Counted from the stretch's first letter, positions 35,350 through 44,047 are shown. The stretch: 64,000 nt of DNA from Flavobacteriaceae bacterium (GCA_003443635.1 CP031964.1:3132321-3196320), one strand, 5' to 3'. Program-made: numbers and translations. The notes: generated from the letters alone by a model not told the origin.

Positions 35350-35768
35350 GAGTTCAAATACTGTCCTACAAACTCTTCAACATAAGTTTTAATTTCATTT
35401 CTTGCTTTAAAAAAAGCAGCTTGTTTTTCACTCTTACTACCTACTACTTTTGAAGGATCAAAAAAGTTATGATGTAATCGTACTGCGTTTTGACTTGGAA
35501 TAAACGGACAGTTTTCATTCGCGTGATCACAAACTGTAAGAATATAATCAAAATTAATATTTGCATATTCATCTACATGATTAGAAGTGTGATTGGAGAT
35601 ATCTATCCCATCTTCTTTCATTATAGCAACTGCATCTTGGTTTAATCCGTGAGTTTCGATACCAGCACTATAAATATTTGCTTTATTTTTTGTAAGTGTA
35701 TAAAAATAACCGTGTGCCATTTGGCTTCTACAGGAGTTCCCTGTACACAATACAAGTATGTTTTTCAT
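35346..35768 (-). CDS. arsC: Arsenate reductase/low-molecular-weight phosphatase family
   Basis: 140 residues from ATG 35768, chosen over an extension of five codons because MKNILVLCTGNSCRSQMAHGYF begins the fold directly. The P-loop CTGNSCRS, a second redox cysteine in VCDHANENCPF, and the Asp-Pro loop FFDPSK match thioredoxin-coupled ArsC rather than plain tyrosine phosphatase. It reduces arsenate to arsenite. Last gene of the leftward ArsR - DUF6428 - GNAT - ArsC operon. No arsenite efflux gene follows in the window. Confidence 0.82.
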   Translation of the reverse strand: MKNILVLCTGNSCRSQMAHGYFYTLTKNKANIYSAGIETHGLNQDAVAIMKEDGIDISNHTSNHVDEYANINFDYILTVCDHANENCPFIPSQNAVRLHHNFFDPSKVVGSKSEKQAAFFKARNEIKTYVEEFVGQYLNS

Positions 35769-35862
35769 ATTTATTTTTCGCAAAAGCGAAAATATTTTTT
35801 ATTAATATCTAATTCGTTTAATTCTCTATTCTATTTATCTAATAAAAAAATCCTAACTTATA

Positions 35863-35894
35863 TAAACAGATTCCGCACTTTGCTTTAAATGACA
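35863..35894. repeat. Degraded interspersed-repeat relic
   Basis: AACAGATTCC-GCACTTTGCT-TAAATGACAG matches the right half of the near-intact repeat at 19039-19070 with a few changes. It lies between arsC and the GNAT gene; a TTTTCGC/GCGAAAA hairpin at 35775-35792 may be part of the same remnant. Confidence 0.5.
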
Positions 35895-35909
35895 GCCAAT
35901 TCAAAAGTT

Positions 35910-36410
35910 TCAATTTACACCAATCAGTTTACTTCTTCTTTCAAACAAAAGATTATCTTTCCAAACTCCATCCAAACTCCCTATACGTTCTCGCTTACCT
36001 ATATAACGAAAACCTGTTTTTTTATGAAGTTCTATACTACCCAAGTTTTCAGGAAAAATACCAGATTGCAAAGTCCAAAACCCTGCAAGTTCACTTTTAG
36101 ATATCAAAGCATTCATTAATAAACTACCCACACCTTCTCCTCTACTGTTTTGAGAAACATATACACTTACTTCTCCAACCCCTCCATATACACACCTACT
36201 CGATACTGGTGAGAGTGCTGCCCATCCTAAAATAGCATTTTTTTTTATAGCTACTATTCTGCAGTGATCTAAATGAGCATTATTCCAAGCATCATATTCG
36301 GGTACTTTTTTTTCAAAGGTAGCCATACCTGTCGCTATTCCTTCTTTATAGATTTTAGATACTTCTTGCCAATCTTCTGGTTGCATATCCCGAATTGATA
36401 TTGATTCCAT
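35910..36410 (-). CDS. GNAT acetyltransferase, ArsN/phosphinothricin acetyltransferase-like
   Basis: 166 residues from ATG 36410 (MESISIRDMQPEDW), the usual start of this family; an upstream extension would overlap the preceding gene. Typical motifs: IYKEGIATGMATFEKKVPEYDAW, VGEVSVYVSQNSRGEGVGSLLM and LQSGIFPENLGSIELHKKTGFR. Members act on phosphinothricin, methionine sulfoximine or trivalent organo-arsenicals. The location in an arsenic-type operon favours the ArsN1-like role, by context only. Confidence 0.78.
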   Translation of the reverse strand: MESISIRDMQPEDWQEVSKIYKEGIATGMATFEKKVPEYDAWNNAHLDHCRIVAIKKNAILGWAALSPVSSRCVYGGVGEVSVYVSQNSRGEGVGSLLMNALISKSELAGFWTLQSGIFPENLGSIELHKKTGFRYIGKRERIGSLDGVWKDNLLFERRSKLIGVN

Positions 36411-36448
36411 TATATTGGATTTATTATTAAAAGATTTTTTGATGTAAA

Positions 36449-36946
36449 TTAACAACAGCCACTTCCAGGAGCACAACTATTTTCATTAGTAGAAGCAATT
36501 AACTCTACTTCTTCTGGAACACCACAAATACCTTTTGCTTTACAATCTGTTTTTTCAACTGCTAATTTAAAAATCAAATTATTATTTCTGATTTCGAAAT
36601 CATTAACAAAAAGTTGTGCAGTATGAAATGTAGCATTCCCATATTCAAACTTAACTTCAGCATCCAAAACATAAGGTTTAATACGTCCAACTTTTTTAAG
36701 GATTCCTAGTGCTTTAAAGGTAGACATGTACTCTGTTTTTCCTAATTCACTTGGGCTTTCCCAAAGCTGTATTATGGTTTCTTTCCAATTATCTGATTGT
36801 GCACCACAATCTACCGAGTCTATTACAATATGTTTTACTTCTGTAATATGATAATTAGCTCCTAACAGAAGATTTGGTGCATACTCAAACAACAAAGACT
36901 TATCTTGATGCTCTGATAATAACGATAATAATTGTTCTGTTTTCAT
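36449..36946 (-). CDS. DUF6428-like protein of arsenic operons
   Basis: 165 residues. No signal peptide, mixed alpha/beta, and a cysteine-rich C-terminus (TDCKAKGICGVPEEV then SCAPGSGCC) suggesting thiol binding of a metal(loid). The family commonly sits next to ArsR in Bacteroidota. Here it lies 34 bases downstream of the ArsR gene and 38 bases ahead of the GNAT gene. Biochemical function is not established; arsenite binding or transfer is a plausible inference. Confidence 0.65.
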   Translation of the reverse strand: MKTEQLLSLLSEHQDKSLLFEYAPNLLLGANYHITEVKHIVIDSVDCGAQSDNWKETIIQLWESPSELGKTEYMSTFKALGILKKVGRIKPYVLDAEVKFEYGNATFHTAQLFVNDFEIRNNNLIFKLAVEKTDCKAKGICGVPEEVELIASTNENSCAPGSGCC

Positions 36947-36980
36947 TTGTATTATTTGTGTTTTATTAATCTAATTATAG

Positions 36981-37304
36981 TTAACAACAATTAGATTTTG
37001 TTTTATTAAAAAATAAATTAAATAACTCTTGAAATTCCTGAAAGCGCTCAATATTTAAGCAATAACAAATACTCTTTCCTTTAAAATCTCCTTTTAATAA
37101 CCCTGCATCATTAATTACTTTTAAGTGTTGTGAAATTGTTGGTTGTGATAAACCAATTTCATCTACAATATCATTACAAATACAACTTTCTTGTTTACTG
37201 ATATATTGCAAAATAGCTACACGAGCAGGGTGTGAAAACACTTTTGCTATTATAGCTAAATCATTAATTTCAGCGTTGTAAATATCTAACTTAGAAGCTC
37301 CCAT
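36981..37304 (-). CDS. arsR: ArsR-family metal-responsive repressor
   Basis: 107 residues with a winged helix-turn-helix: HPARVAILQYISKQESCICNDIVDEIGLSQPTISQHLKVINDAGLLKG. The CIC pair in the alpha3 region corresponds to the ELCVCDL-type arsenite/antimonite site of ArsR. A further cysteine pair ends the protein (KSNCC). First gene of the operon; a palindrome at 37323-37334 just upstream is a likely operator. Confidence 0.85.
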   Translation of the reverse strand: MGASKLDIYNAEINDLAIIAKVFSHPARVAILQYISKQESCICNDIVDEIGLSQPTISQHLKVINDAGLLKGDFKGKSICYCLNIERFQEFQELFNLFFNKTKSNCC

Positions 37305-37322
37305 TTAAAATTTGTAATTGTT

Positions 37323-37334
37323 ATATTGCAATAT
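37323..37334. promoter_or_regulatory. Candidate ArsR operator
   Basis: ATATTGCAATAT is a perfect 12-base palindrome 18 bases upstream of the arsR start, the expected place for autorepression. No second copy was seen. Confidence 0.45.
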
Positions 37335-37420
37335 TACGATAATAAATTTGAATAAAAAAGCCAAAACAGCTATCTTGACCTTTTTAATGTATCTATATAA
37401 TTTGAGGTAAATCTATTATT

Positions 37421-37906
37421 CTAAAACCAAGGTTTTTTTCCTTTCTGATAAATTTTAAAAAACTCGTTATTAGTTTTGGTTAAATAAATAATTCCTTCTA
37501 TGAGTGTAAACGCCCAAACTAATAATCCCAAAAAGCCAAAACTAAAAATATTAATACCAATAGTAATTGCTAATAAAATCACACCTTCTTTATAGTAGCC
37601 TAGCACAAATTTATGTACTCCTAAACCTCCCAATAAAATCGCTGTGATTCCTGCTAGCACTTTTTTATTTTCTCCAGAAATCTTCTCATATGCATCTTTA
37701 GCTTCATCTGTAAACTCCGAAGCTTTTTCTTTTGCATCCCCTGCAAATTCTGAAGCTTTTTCTTTTGCGCTACCTATAGCTTCTTTTGCTTCTTCTGCAA
37801 ACTCTCCAGCTTTTTTACTTACACGTTCGGCAGCTTTTTTTAATTCTTCTTTTGTATCGCCTAACATTTCATTTAGGTCATCTTGTAAACTTTTCTCGTC
37901 AGACAT
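37421..37906 (-). CDS. TM2-domain protein with LEA-like helical N-terminus
   Basis: 161 residues. Residues 1-80 are Ala/Lys/Glu-rich amphipathic repeats near 11 residues long (AGEFAEEAKEAIGSAKEKASEFAGDAKEKASEF), like LEA or apolipoprotein repeats. The C-terminal part is a TM2 domain with two membrane helices (KKVLAGITAILLGGLGVHKFVLGYYKEGVILLAI and the following WAFTLIEGIIYL). Probably an inner-membrane stress protein. The neighbouring upstream gene encodes a small protein with the same repeat type, suggesting paired function. Confidence 0.75.
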   Translation of the reverse strand: MSDEKSLQDDLNEMLGDTKEELKKAAERVSKKAGEFAEEAKEAIGSAKEKASEFAGDAKEKASEFTDEAKDAYEKISGENKKVLAGITAILLGGLGVHKFVLGYYKEGVILLAITIGINIFSFGFLGLLVWAFTLIEGIIYLTKTNNEFFKIYQKGKKPWF

Positions 37907-37948
37907 AATTTTGTTTTTTGGTTAAACTTAAATTTAATTAAATACTTA

Positions 37949-38179
37949 TTATTTGCCAAATAATCTTTGTATGAAGCTTTTTGTTTTATTTGAAGTTTCC
38001 ATTATTGTTTCTTTAGCTTCTTCTGCTAATTCTCTTGCTTTTTCTTTAGTGTTAACAGCAACTTCTTTTATTTCGGTTTTTAAAGTATTTGCTTTATCGA
38101 TTATAGTATCTTCTATACTACGATCTACTTTATCATTATTTATGTTTAATTCTTCGTTAAAATTATTTTCTTCTGGCAT
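37949..38179 (-). CDS. Small LEA-like helical protein
   Basis: 76 residues from ATG 38179 (MPEENNFNEEL); a longer frame would start 10 codons earlier inside the spacer. The middle carries one clear amphipathic repeat (TKEKARELAEEAKETIMETSNKTKSF) matching that of the adjacent TM2 protein, and the chain ends in FIQRLFGK. No membrane helix. Probably a soluble partner of the TM2 protein; function unknown. Confidence 0.6.
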   Translation of the reverse strand: MPEENNFNEELNINNDKVDRSIEDTIIDKANTLKTEIKEVAVNTKEKARELAEEAKETIMETSNKTKSFIQRLFGK

Positions 38180-38195
38180 TTTAATTTTATTCCCT

Positions 38196-38582
38196 CTACA
38201 GGAAAGCACTATCTATAGGTTCCCATAATTCTATTTTATTCCCTTCAGGATCAAGTATCCATCCAAATTTACCATAGTCATATTCTTCAACTTCTCCTAC
38301 GATAGTAACTCCTTCTTCTTTTAAAACTTCAAGTAATTTATGCAAATTTTCAACTCTAAAATTCATCATAAAATGCTTATCACTTGGTTTAAAATATTGA
38401 GTATCTTCTTTAAATGGCGACCATTGTGTAGAACAATCTTTTCCTTCTTTATCTTTCCACCAAAACGTACATCCGTAAGCATCAACTGGTAACCCTAAGT
38501 GTTTACCATACCATTCTTTAATTTTATCCGGGTTTTTAGTCTTAAAAAACATTCCTCCAAGACCAGTTACTCTATTCTTCAT
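38196..38582 (-). CDS. VOC-family (glyoxalase/bleomycin resistance fold) protein
   Basis: 128 residues of paired beta-alpha-beta-beta-beta units: GLGGMFFKTKNPDKIKEWYGKHLGLPVDAYGCTFWW, HFMMNFRVENLHKLLEVLKEEGV and YGKFGWILDPEGNKIELWEP. The terminal Glu of NKIELWEP is a usual metal ligand. Members range from glyoxalases to dioxygenases; substrate not predictable. Lies in a leftward run of small genes. Confidence 0.8.
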   Translation of the reverse strand: MKNRVTGLGGMFFKTKNPDKIKEWYGKHLGLPVDAYGCTFWWKDKEGKDCSTQWSPFKEDTQYFKPSDKHFMMNFRVENLHKLLEVLKEEGVTIVGEVEEYDYGKFGWILDPEGNKIELWEPIDSAFL

Positions 38583-38618
38583 ATTATATGTATATTATTT
38601 TAATATTTTGTTACAGTA

Positions 38619-39077
38619 TTATCTTTTCTGCATATTATCTTCATAATAAGTAATCCACTCTTCAGCTGTTATTTTTGAAGCTAATTCGCCTATTAATTCA
38701 TAAGGAATATCTTCAATCTTTTTTAAACGAATACAGCTTTTACCCATGTCTAATTTATATTTACAATGTTTAGAGTACTCTGTCACAAACCAATCGTATA
38801 ATTCTTTGTTTGCATAAACACCCATGTGATATACTCCAATAAAGTTTTTTTGTGAAGCAATATTCATAAATGGTAGTGGAAGCTTAGGGTCACAATGATA
38901 TCCATTAGGATATACTGAATGCGGAACGTAATAACCTATCATATTATAATTCATACCTTCTTCAAAACCTTTTGGTAAGTTGTCGAGTATAATTTTTCGT
39001 AATTTATTCATTGCTGGTTTTCTATCTTCAGGGATCTGATTTAAATAATCTTCCGGAGATGTTGCGTTATATTTCAT
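38619..39077 (-). CDS. DUF1801 (YdhG-like) domain protein
   Basis: 152 residues. The family layout is visible: SPEDYLNQIPEDRKPAMNKLRKIILDNLP, EGMNYNMIGYYVP, NFIGVYHMGVYANKEL, GKSCIRLKKIEDIPYELIGELA. Cytosolic, no catalytic motif known. Common in flavobacteria and related to frataxin-like folds in the YdhG/YjbR group; function unknown. Confidence 0.75.
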   Translation of the reverse strand: MKYNATSPEDYLNQIPEDRKPAMNKLRKIILDNLPKGFEEGMNYNMIGYYVPHSVYPNGYHCDPKLPLPFMNIASQKNFIGVYHMGVYANKELYDWFVTEYSKHCKYKLDMGKSCIRLKKIEDIPYELIGELASKITAEEWITYYEDNMQKR

Positions 39078-39086
39078 ATGTTTATG

Positions 39087-39593
39087 TTATTTACGTTGTA
39101 AGATTAATGCTGATATTAAAGATATAATAAATCCTATAACTATAACATTTGCAAACATTAATAGTGCTAAAGCCATTGGTCCTCCATAATTTTGCATTTG
39201 CTGAGTTAGCTCGATTTTTTGTTTTTGAAATTCTTCAACAGATAAGGTTGCTTCCATTTCTTTTAAAGAGTGTGCTAAATACTCTTCTTGAAAATTAGGG
39301 TTAATTTGGGTCGTGTATATATAATCAATGATCATAAACCCTAAAGCTGCAAATAAAGAAATAAATAATCCAATGGCTATAGCTTTACCAATCGCTACCC
39401 TACCATTGTTTTCTTTATCCCTATAATGTTTAATTCCAAAATAAACAAACACTAAAGAAATAACCATTGATGAATACCCTATAATCGCTTGGGTATTAAA
39501 ATCTAAATTTTTACCTAAAAGAAAACCCGATAAAAATAAAACTGAAGCAATAATAAACGCATACAGTCCAAACTTAGTAATTGTACTTTTCAT
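39087..39593 (-). CDS. DUF4199 membrane protein
   Basis: 168 residues with four membrane helices, about 11-28, 37-54, 72-93 and 140-165. Between helices 3 and 4 is an extracytoplasmic helical loop (NPNFQEEYLAHSLKEMEATLSVEEFQKQK), the DUF4199 pattern. Function unknown. It shares its strand with a LuxR-type regulator 110 bases upstream. Confidence 0.75.
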   Translation of the reverse strand: MKSTITKFGLYAFIIASVLFLSGFLLGKNLDFNTQAIIGYSSMVISLVFVYFGIKHYRDKENNGRVAIGKAIAIGLFISLFAALGFMIIDYIYTTQINPNFQEEYLAHSLKEMEATLSVEEFQKQKIELTQQMQNYGGPMALALLMFANVIVIGFIISLISALILQRK

Positions 39594-39702
39594 ATTTTAT
39601 TAATTTAAAAGTTAATACTTCAAAAGTAGTTTGAGGCTCACTTTTTTAAATCATACTAAAGTACCAAAGACATCCAACTTAAGTCTTAAAGATAAGTATT
39701 TC

Positions 39703-40113
39703 TTAAATAATTTGTAGTGATTTTGCAATTTGAATCGCTTGTGTACGTCGCTTAGCATCTAATTTTAATAGTAAATTTGAAACATGTGACTTTATAGTAC
39801 TTTCAGATAAAAATAGTTTTTCGCCTATTTCTTTATTTGATAATCCTAGAGCAATTTCCTTTAAAACTTCATATTCACGTTTAGTAATCTCTAATGCTTC
39901 AATTTTTTTATAATCAATTTCACTTGAAGGTTTCAACTCTTTATGCAGGCTTTTTTTGTTGATATATACTCCTATAAAAAAGAAAACTAGTGCAATAACT
40001 GCTATTGCGATTTCTATTTTCAGGTTCCCCGAATCAATTGAATATCGGCTTAATTGAAATAAAATTGCAACTCCTAATACTAAGCCACCAAAAACAAAAA
40101 TTGTTTTTTTCAT
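39703..40113 (-). CDS. Small membrane-anchored LuxR-type regulator
   Basis: 136 residues. Two short hydrophobic helices occupy residues 1-52 (IFVFGGLVLGVAILFQL and IAIAVIALVFFFIGVYI). The C-terminal GerE helix-turn-helix follows: LEITKREYEVLKEIALGLSNKEIGEKLFLSESTIKSHVSNLLLKLDA. There is no receiver domain, so it is a minimal membrane-tethered one-component regulator. The neighbouring DUF4199 gene is the simplest candidate target. Confidence 0.8.
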   Translation of the reverse strand: MKKTIFVFGGLVLGVAILFQLSRYSIDSGNLKIEIAIAVIALVFFFIGVYINKKSLHKELKPSSEIDYKKIEALEITKREYEVLKEIALGLSNKEIGEKLFLSESTIKSHVSNLLLKLDAKRRTQAIQIAKSLQII

Positions 40114-40122
40114 TTTGAAAAG

Positions 40123-41058
40123 TTAATAAAATTTTGCTTTAATTTTATCAACAATAGTTTTTGCCAATTTTTCTTTGCTTTCTATTGTCCATCCTGCAAC
40201 ATGTGGCGTTAATAATACATTTTTAGCATTAATTAAATATTGAAATGCTTCTGGCAGTTTTTCAGAAAATAAGCTTTCAAAAGAAGATTTTTCAAATTCT
40301 AATACATCTAAGCCAGCTCCTAGTATTTTTTCTTGTCTTAAAGCATCAACTAAATCTGTAGTGACCACACTTTTTCCTCTTGCTGTATTAAGCAACCAAA
40401 ATGGTTTTTTAAACTCGCTTATAAACCTTGAGTTTATCATTTTAAGCGTTAATGGTGTTTGCGGGATATGTAAACTTACTATGTCTACTTTTTCTTGAAA
40501 CTCTTTTAATAATACTTGTTTTGCATTAATATCACCAACATTTGGTTTAATATCATAGCACAATACCTCTACATCAAAGCCTCTTAGTTTTTTAGCAAAA
40601 GCTTTACCCATATTACCATAACCAATGAGTCCTACAATTTTACCATCAAGCTCGATACCACGATTATTTTCTCTAAACCATTTTCCTTCTCGCACCTCAA
40701 TATCTGCCTTATTTAATTTATTAAATAAAGATAATAACATTCCTAGAGTATGTTCTCCTACAGCATTGCGATTACCTTCTGGCGCTGAGATTAGATAAAT
40801 TCCTTTTTTGTTTGCATAAGCTATGTCAATATTTTCTAATCCTGCGCCTACACGTCCAATAAATTTTAAGTTTGTTCCCTTATCTAAAAAAGTTTTATCA
40901 ATTGTAAATCGGCTACGAATAATAAGGCCGTCATATTGATAAATTTTTTCTTCTATCTCAGATTTAGAAGATGTATAATCTTCATCATTAATACACCCTA
41001 AATCTTGTAATTGATTTATAAGTAATGAGTGATTACTATCTAAATGAAGAATTTTCAT
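40123..41058 (-). CDS. D-2-hydroxyacid dehydrogenase (phosphoglycerate dehydrogenase-like)
   Basis: 311 residues from ATG 41058; a TTG four codons earlier is the alternative. NAD-binding motif VGLIGYGNMGKAFAKKLRGF, catalytic Arg in NTARG, Glu in the GLDVLEFE segment and His in LTPHVAGWT are all present. No C-terminal ACT domain, so short-type. It could be SerA or another hydroxyacid dehydrogenase; no serine-pathway genes are adjacent. Confidence 0.85.
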   Translation of the reverse strand: MKILHLDSNHSLLINQLQDLGCINDEDYTSSKSEIEEKIYQYDGLIIRSRFTIDKTFLDKGTNLKFIGRVGAGLENIDIAYANKKGIYLISAPEGNRNAVGEHTLGMLLSLFNKLNKADIEVREGKWFRENNRGIELDGKIVGLIGYGNMGKAFAKKLRGFDVEVLCYDIKPNVGDINAKQVLLKEFQEKVDIVSLHIPQTPLTLKMINSRFISEFKKPFWLLNTARGKSVVTTDLVDALRQEKILGAGLDVLEFEKSSFESLFSEKLPEAFQYLINAKNVLLTPHVAGWTIESKEKLAKTIVDKIKAKFY

Positions 41059-41095
41059 AGTATTGCTCAAAAAAACTAATGCTTATATATTTTGT

Positions 41096-41120
41096 GAGAT
41101 ACTGAAACAAGTTCAGTACA
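41096..41120. repeat. Interspersed-repeat relic (CTGAAACAAGTTCAG core)
   Basis: GAGATACTGAAACAAGTTCAGTACA resembles the frequent flavobacterial repeat end GAGATCCTGAAACAAGTTCAGGATGAC, with several changes. CTGAA and TTCAG are inverted. Lies between the cupin and dehydrogenase genes. Confidence 0.45.
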
Positions 41121-41122
41121 CA

Positions 41123-41488
41123 TTATATTTTTGGATATTCGGATACCGTTTTATCTGCTTGTACATCTCCAGTGTGAGCCGTAGATAATTTTTCGAAAAG
41201 TAAAATATGCACCTCTTCTCCATCTTTGGTCATAGGGTTATGCTCAACTCCTTTAGGCACTACAATAAGTTCTCCTTCTCTCACAATCTCAGTACGATCT
41301 CTAAACTGCATATATAAAGTTCCTTTAGTAACTTGAAATAATTCATCTTCATTTTCATGACTATGCCATACAAATTCGCCATTTATTTTAGCTAAAATTA
41401 CTTGCATATCATCCACAATTGCAATCTGATGTGGATGCCAATTTTTAGTGAATAATGAGTGTTTATCTTTTATGTTAATTGGTTTCAT
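41123..41488 (-). CDS. Cupin-domain protein
   Basis: 121 residues, single cupin barrel. Motif 1 FVWHSHENEDELFQVTKGTLYMQF gives H, H, E, E-type ligands and motif 2 is VVPKGVEHNPMTKDGEEVHILLFE with the final His. Likely a small metal-binding enzyme or sugar/amino-acid binding protein. Immediately downstream of mgtE on the same strand (14-base gap). Confidence 0.8.
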   Translation of the reverse strand: MKPINIKDKHSLFTKNWHPHQIAIVDDMQVILAKINGEFVWHSHENEDELFQVTKGTLYMQFRDRTEIVREGELIVVPKGVEHNPMTKDGEEVHILLFEKLSTAHTGDVQADKTVSEYPKI

Positions 41489-41502
41489 TTTTATATAATT
41501 TT

Positions 41503-42879
41503 CTAAAATTGTAAAATCAGTTTTGCAATATAAAAAAACAGGAAAATTCCAAAGATATCATTACTAGTTGTAATAAATGGACCAGTAGCAATTGCAGGAT
41601 CAATTCCTCTTTTGTCTAAAATTATTGGGACAAAGGTACCAATAAGTGCTGCTATAATAATAACTGAAAGCATAGATATGGCAATTGTACTACTAAATTG
41701 AAGCGTATACCCCATTATTTCTCCAAAAACTATTACAAGTCCTCCCAATGCTATACCATTAATCAAGCTCAAACCTACTTCTTTTATAAGCCTGTTTAAT
41801 AAGCTTCCTTTTACGACATCATTAGCAAGACCTTGTACAATAATAGCACTAGATTGTACCCCTACATTTCCTGCCATAGCTGCAATAAGTGGTGTAAAAA
41901 AGAAAAGTTTTTTAACTTGAGAATCTCCCATTAAATCTTCAAAATCCTGTAAAATAAAAACACTTGCTAACCCTCCAAAGAGTCCTAAAACTAACCAAGG
42001 TAAACGAGCTCGTGTAAGTTGCCAAATACTATCATCTGCTTCTACTTCTTGAGTAATACCTGCTGCTAACTGATAATCTTTTTCTGCTTCTTCTTTAATA
42101 ACATCTACAATATCATCAATAGTAATTCTACCCAAGAGTTTTTTATCATCATCTATAACAGGAATAGCTTCCAGATCATATTTCTGCATCACTTTAGCAA
42201 CATCTTCTACATCATCATTAACATGAACATAATCTACTTTTGGGATGTATACTTCTTTAATATTAGCTCTTGTTTTTGCAACTAATAAATCTTTTAAAGA
42301 TAATCGTCCTAAAAGTTTATTTTCATCATCTACAACATAAATAGAATGAACTCTGGTAACTTCGGCAGCCTGATCTCTCATTTCTTTTACACAACGTGTC
42401 ACTGTCCAGTTTTCATTTACCTGCACCAACTCTTTTGCCATAAGCCCTCCAGCCGAATCTTCATCATATTTTAAGAGTTCTTGTATATCTGCCTTATGCT
42501 CTTCATCTTCAATCTCTGCTATAACCTCTTCTTGTCGTTCTTCTGGAAGTTCGGCAATAATGTCTGCAGCATCATCGGTATCTAACTCTTCTATTTCTTC
42601 AGCAATTTCCTTTATAGAAAGGTTTTGGAGTATTCTTTCACGATCATCATCATCCAACTCCATTAAAACATCAGATGTTTTTTCGCTATCTAAAAGTTTT
42701 ATAATGTATGTAGCCTGATCTTGATTAAGTTCATCTAAAATTTCGGCAATATCTGCATGATGAAATTCATTTAATAGCTTGAGTGTATCTTCATCGCTTC
42801 TCGTATCTATTAAATGTTCTACTTTTTCAATAAGTTCATCACTTATTTGAAACTTAGTATTTTCGTTGGCTTCTTTCAC
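41503..42879 (-). CDS. mgtE: Magnesium transporter MgtE
   Basis: 458 residues. Acidic superhelical N domain (about 30-135, many LNEFHHADIAEILDEL-type repeats), two CBS domains (about 140-265, TRVHSIYVVDDENKLLGRLSLKDLL and DLEAIPVIDDDKKLLGRITIDDIV), a plug helix and five membrane helices (about 290-455) with PFITTSNDIFGIF. The N and CBS domains sense cytosolic magnesium and gate the channel. It sits directly after rsmA, with 12 bases between. Confidence 0.94.
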   Translation of the reverse strand: MKEANENTKFQISDELIEKVEHLIDTRSDEDTLKLLNEFHHADIAEILDELNQDQATYIIKLLDSEKTSDVLMELDDDDRERILQNLSIKEIAEEIEELDTDDAADIIAELPEERQEEVIAEIEDEEHKADIQELLKYDEDSAGGLMAKELVQVNENWTVTRCVKEMRDQAAEVTRVHSIYVVDDENKLLGRLSLKDLLVAKTRANIKEVYIPKVDYVHVNDDVEDVAKVMQKYDLEAIPVIDDDKKLLGRITIDDIVDVIKEEAEKDYQLAAGITQEVEADDSIWQLTRARLPWLVLGLFGGLASVFILQDFEDLMGDSQVKKLFFFTPLIAAMAGNVGVQSSAIIVQGLANDVVKGSLLNRLIKEVGLSLINGIALGGLVIVFGEIMGYTLQFSSTIAISMLSVIIIAALIGTFVPIILDKRGIDPAIATGPFITTSNDIFGIFLFFYIAKLILQF

Positions 42880-42891
42880 AATAAGCTATTG

Positions 42892-43680
42892 CTAATTTAT
42901 ATCCACCTGAATTAAGGTTGTGAGTTTTATAAACTCAGAAACACTTAATTGTTCTGGACGCTTGCCAAAGATAACATCTTCTCTTAAATTATCACTTAAA
43001 TTGAATGTTTTTAAACTATTACGAAGTGTTTTTCTGCGCTGTTGAAATGCTGTTTTTACAACTCTAAAAAATAGTTTCTCATCACAAGGTAACTCAGCAT
43101 TCTCTTTTCTAGTTAATCGCAATACTCCTGAATCTACTTTTGGAGGCGGGTTAAATACACTTGGAAGCACAGTAAATAAATACTCTGCATCATAAAATGC
43201 TTGTACTAAAACCGAAAGGATACCATAGGTTTTATTACCTTCTTTTTCACAAATACGTTGTGCTACTTCTTTTTGAAACATTCCGGAAAACTCTGGAATT
43301 TGGTTTCGCATTTCCAAGGTTTTAAACACTATTTGTGACGATATATTATATGGGTAATTACCTATAATTGCAAATGACTCATCTTTAAAGATTTCATTTA
43401 AATCATACTTTAAAACATCTTTCTCTATAATCCTATCTGATAAGTTTAAATAATTTGCTTTTAAATATTCTACAGATTCTGTATCGATTTCAATCACATA
43501 CGTTTTGGTTTTCTTTTCGAGCAAGTATTTAGTTAATACTCCCATTCCTGGTCCTATTTCCAGAACATTTTTATACCCTTCGAAACTTAAGGTATCAGCA
43601 ATTCTTCTAGCGACATCTTCGTCATTTAAAAAATGTTGCCCTAAGTGTTTTTTTGCTTTTACTTGATGATTGTTTGACAC
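42892..43680 (-). CDS. rsmA: 16S rRNA dimethyladenosine transferase
   Basis: 262 residues. SAM-binding motif [18 protein letters not shown], catalytic [16 protein letters not shown] (NxPY type) and the C-terminal [12 protein letters not shown] and [13 protein letters not shown] segments are diagnostic of KsgA/RsmA. It dimethylates two adenines near the 3' end of 16S rRNA. Lies in a run with the DUF4286 and mgtE genes. Confidence 0.96.
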   Translation of the reverse strand: MSNNHQVKAKKHLGQHFLNDEDVARRIADTLSFEGYKNVLEIGPGMGVLTKYLLEKKTKTYVIEIDTESVEYLKANYLNLSDRIIEKDVLKYDLNEIFKDESFAIIGNYPYNISSQIVFKTLEMRNQIPEFSGMFQKEVAQRICEKEGNKTYGILSVLVQAFYDAEYLFTVLPSVFNPPPKVDSGVLRLTRKENAELPCDEKLFFRVVKTAFQQRRKTLRNSLKTFNLSDNLREDVIFGKRPEQLSVSEFIKLTTLIQVDIN

Positions 43681-43697
43681 AAATAGAAGGAATTTAT

Positions 43698-44021
43698 TTA
43701 GTTAAAATCTACTGAATATTCATCTATGATTTCTAACTCAGTTCTAAAACTCAATAACTTATCTGCAAATCGAGATAATCCATCTTGCCTTAACTTTTCG
43801 GCATCATTTTGATAATAATTATCTAATGCTTCCCGGGATTTTGCTCTGTATTGTACTGAATAAGTAACACCTCCTAGCTCCTCTTTAACAAGAACCCTCG
43901 TAAGCTTAGCTCCTGTAAAATTCCCGGTAGCTAATACTTCTGGGATGTGATTTTTAATCCATGTTAACCACTCTTGATGAATGCTTTCATCAATGTTTGA
44001 AGTCACATTATATATGAACAT
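43698..44021 (-). CDS. DUF4286 family protein
   Basis: 107 residues, ferredoxin-like alpha+beta: [35 protein letters not shown], then [27 protein letters not shown]. This family is nearly always encoded beside rsmA in Flavobacteriia, as here (17 bases upstream). No known function; probable cytosolic homodimer. Confidence 0.85.
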   Translation of the reverse strand: MFIYNVTSNIDESIHQEWLTWIKNHIPEVLATGNFTGAKLTRVLVKEELGGVTYSVQYRAKSREALDNYYQNDAEKLRQDGLSRFADKLLSFRTELEIIDEYSVDFN

Positions 44022-44047
44022 TATTTTTTATTTTGATTTCGAAAATA

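Noticed and set aside
37644-38228. Two plus-strand frames rich in Ser/Ala/Phe opposite the LEA-like genes
   Set aside because: They are reverse-complement shadows of the Ala/Lys/Glu repeats; the minus-strand genes have starts, TM2 domain and operon order.
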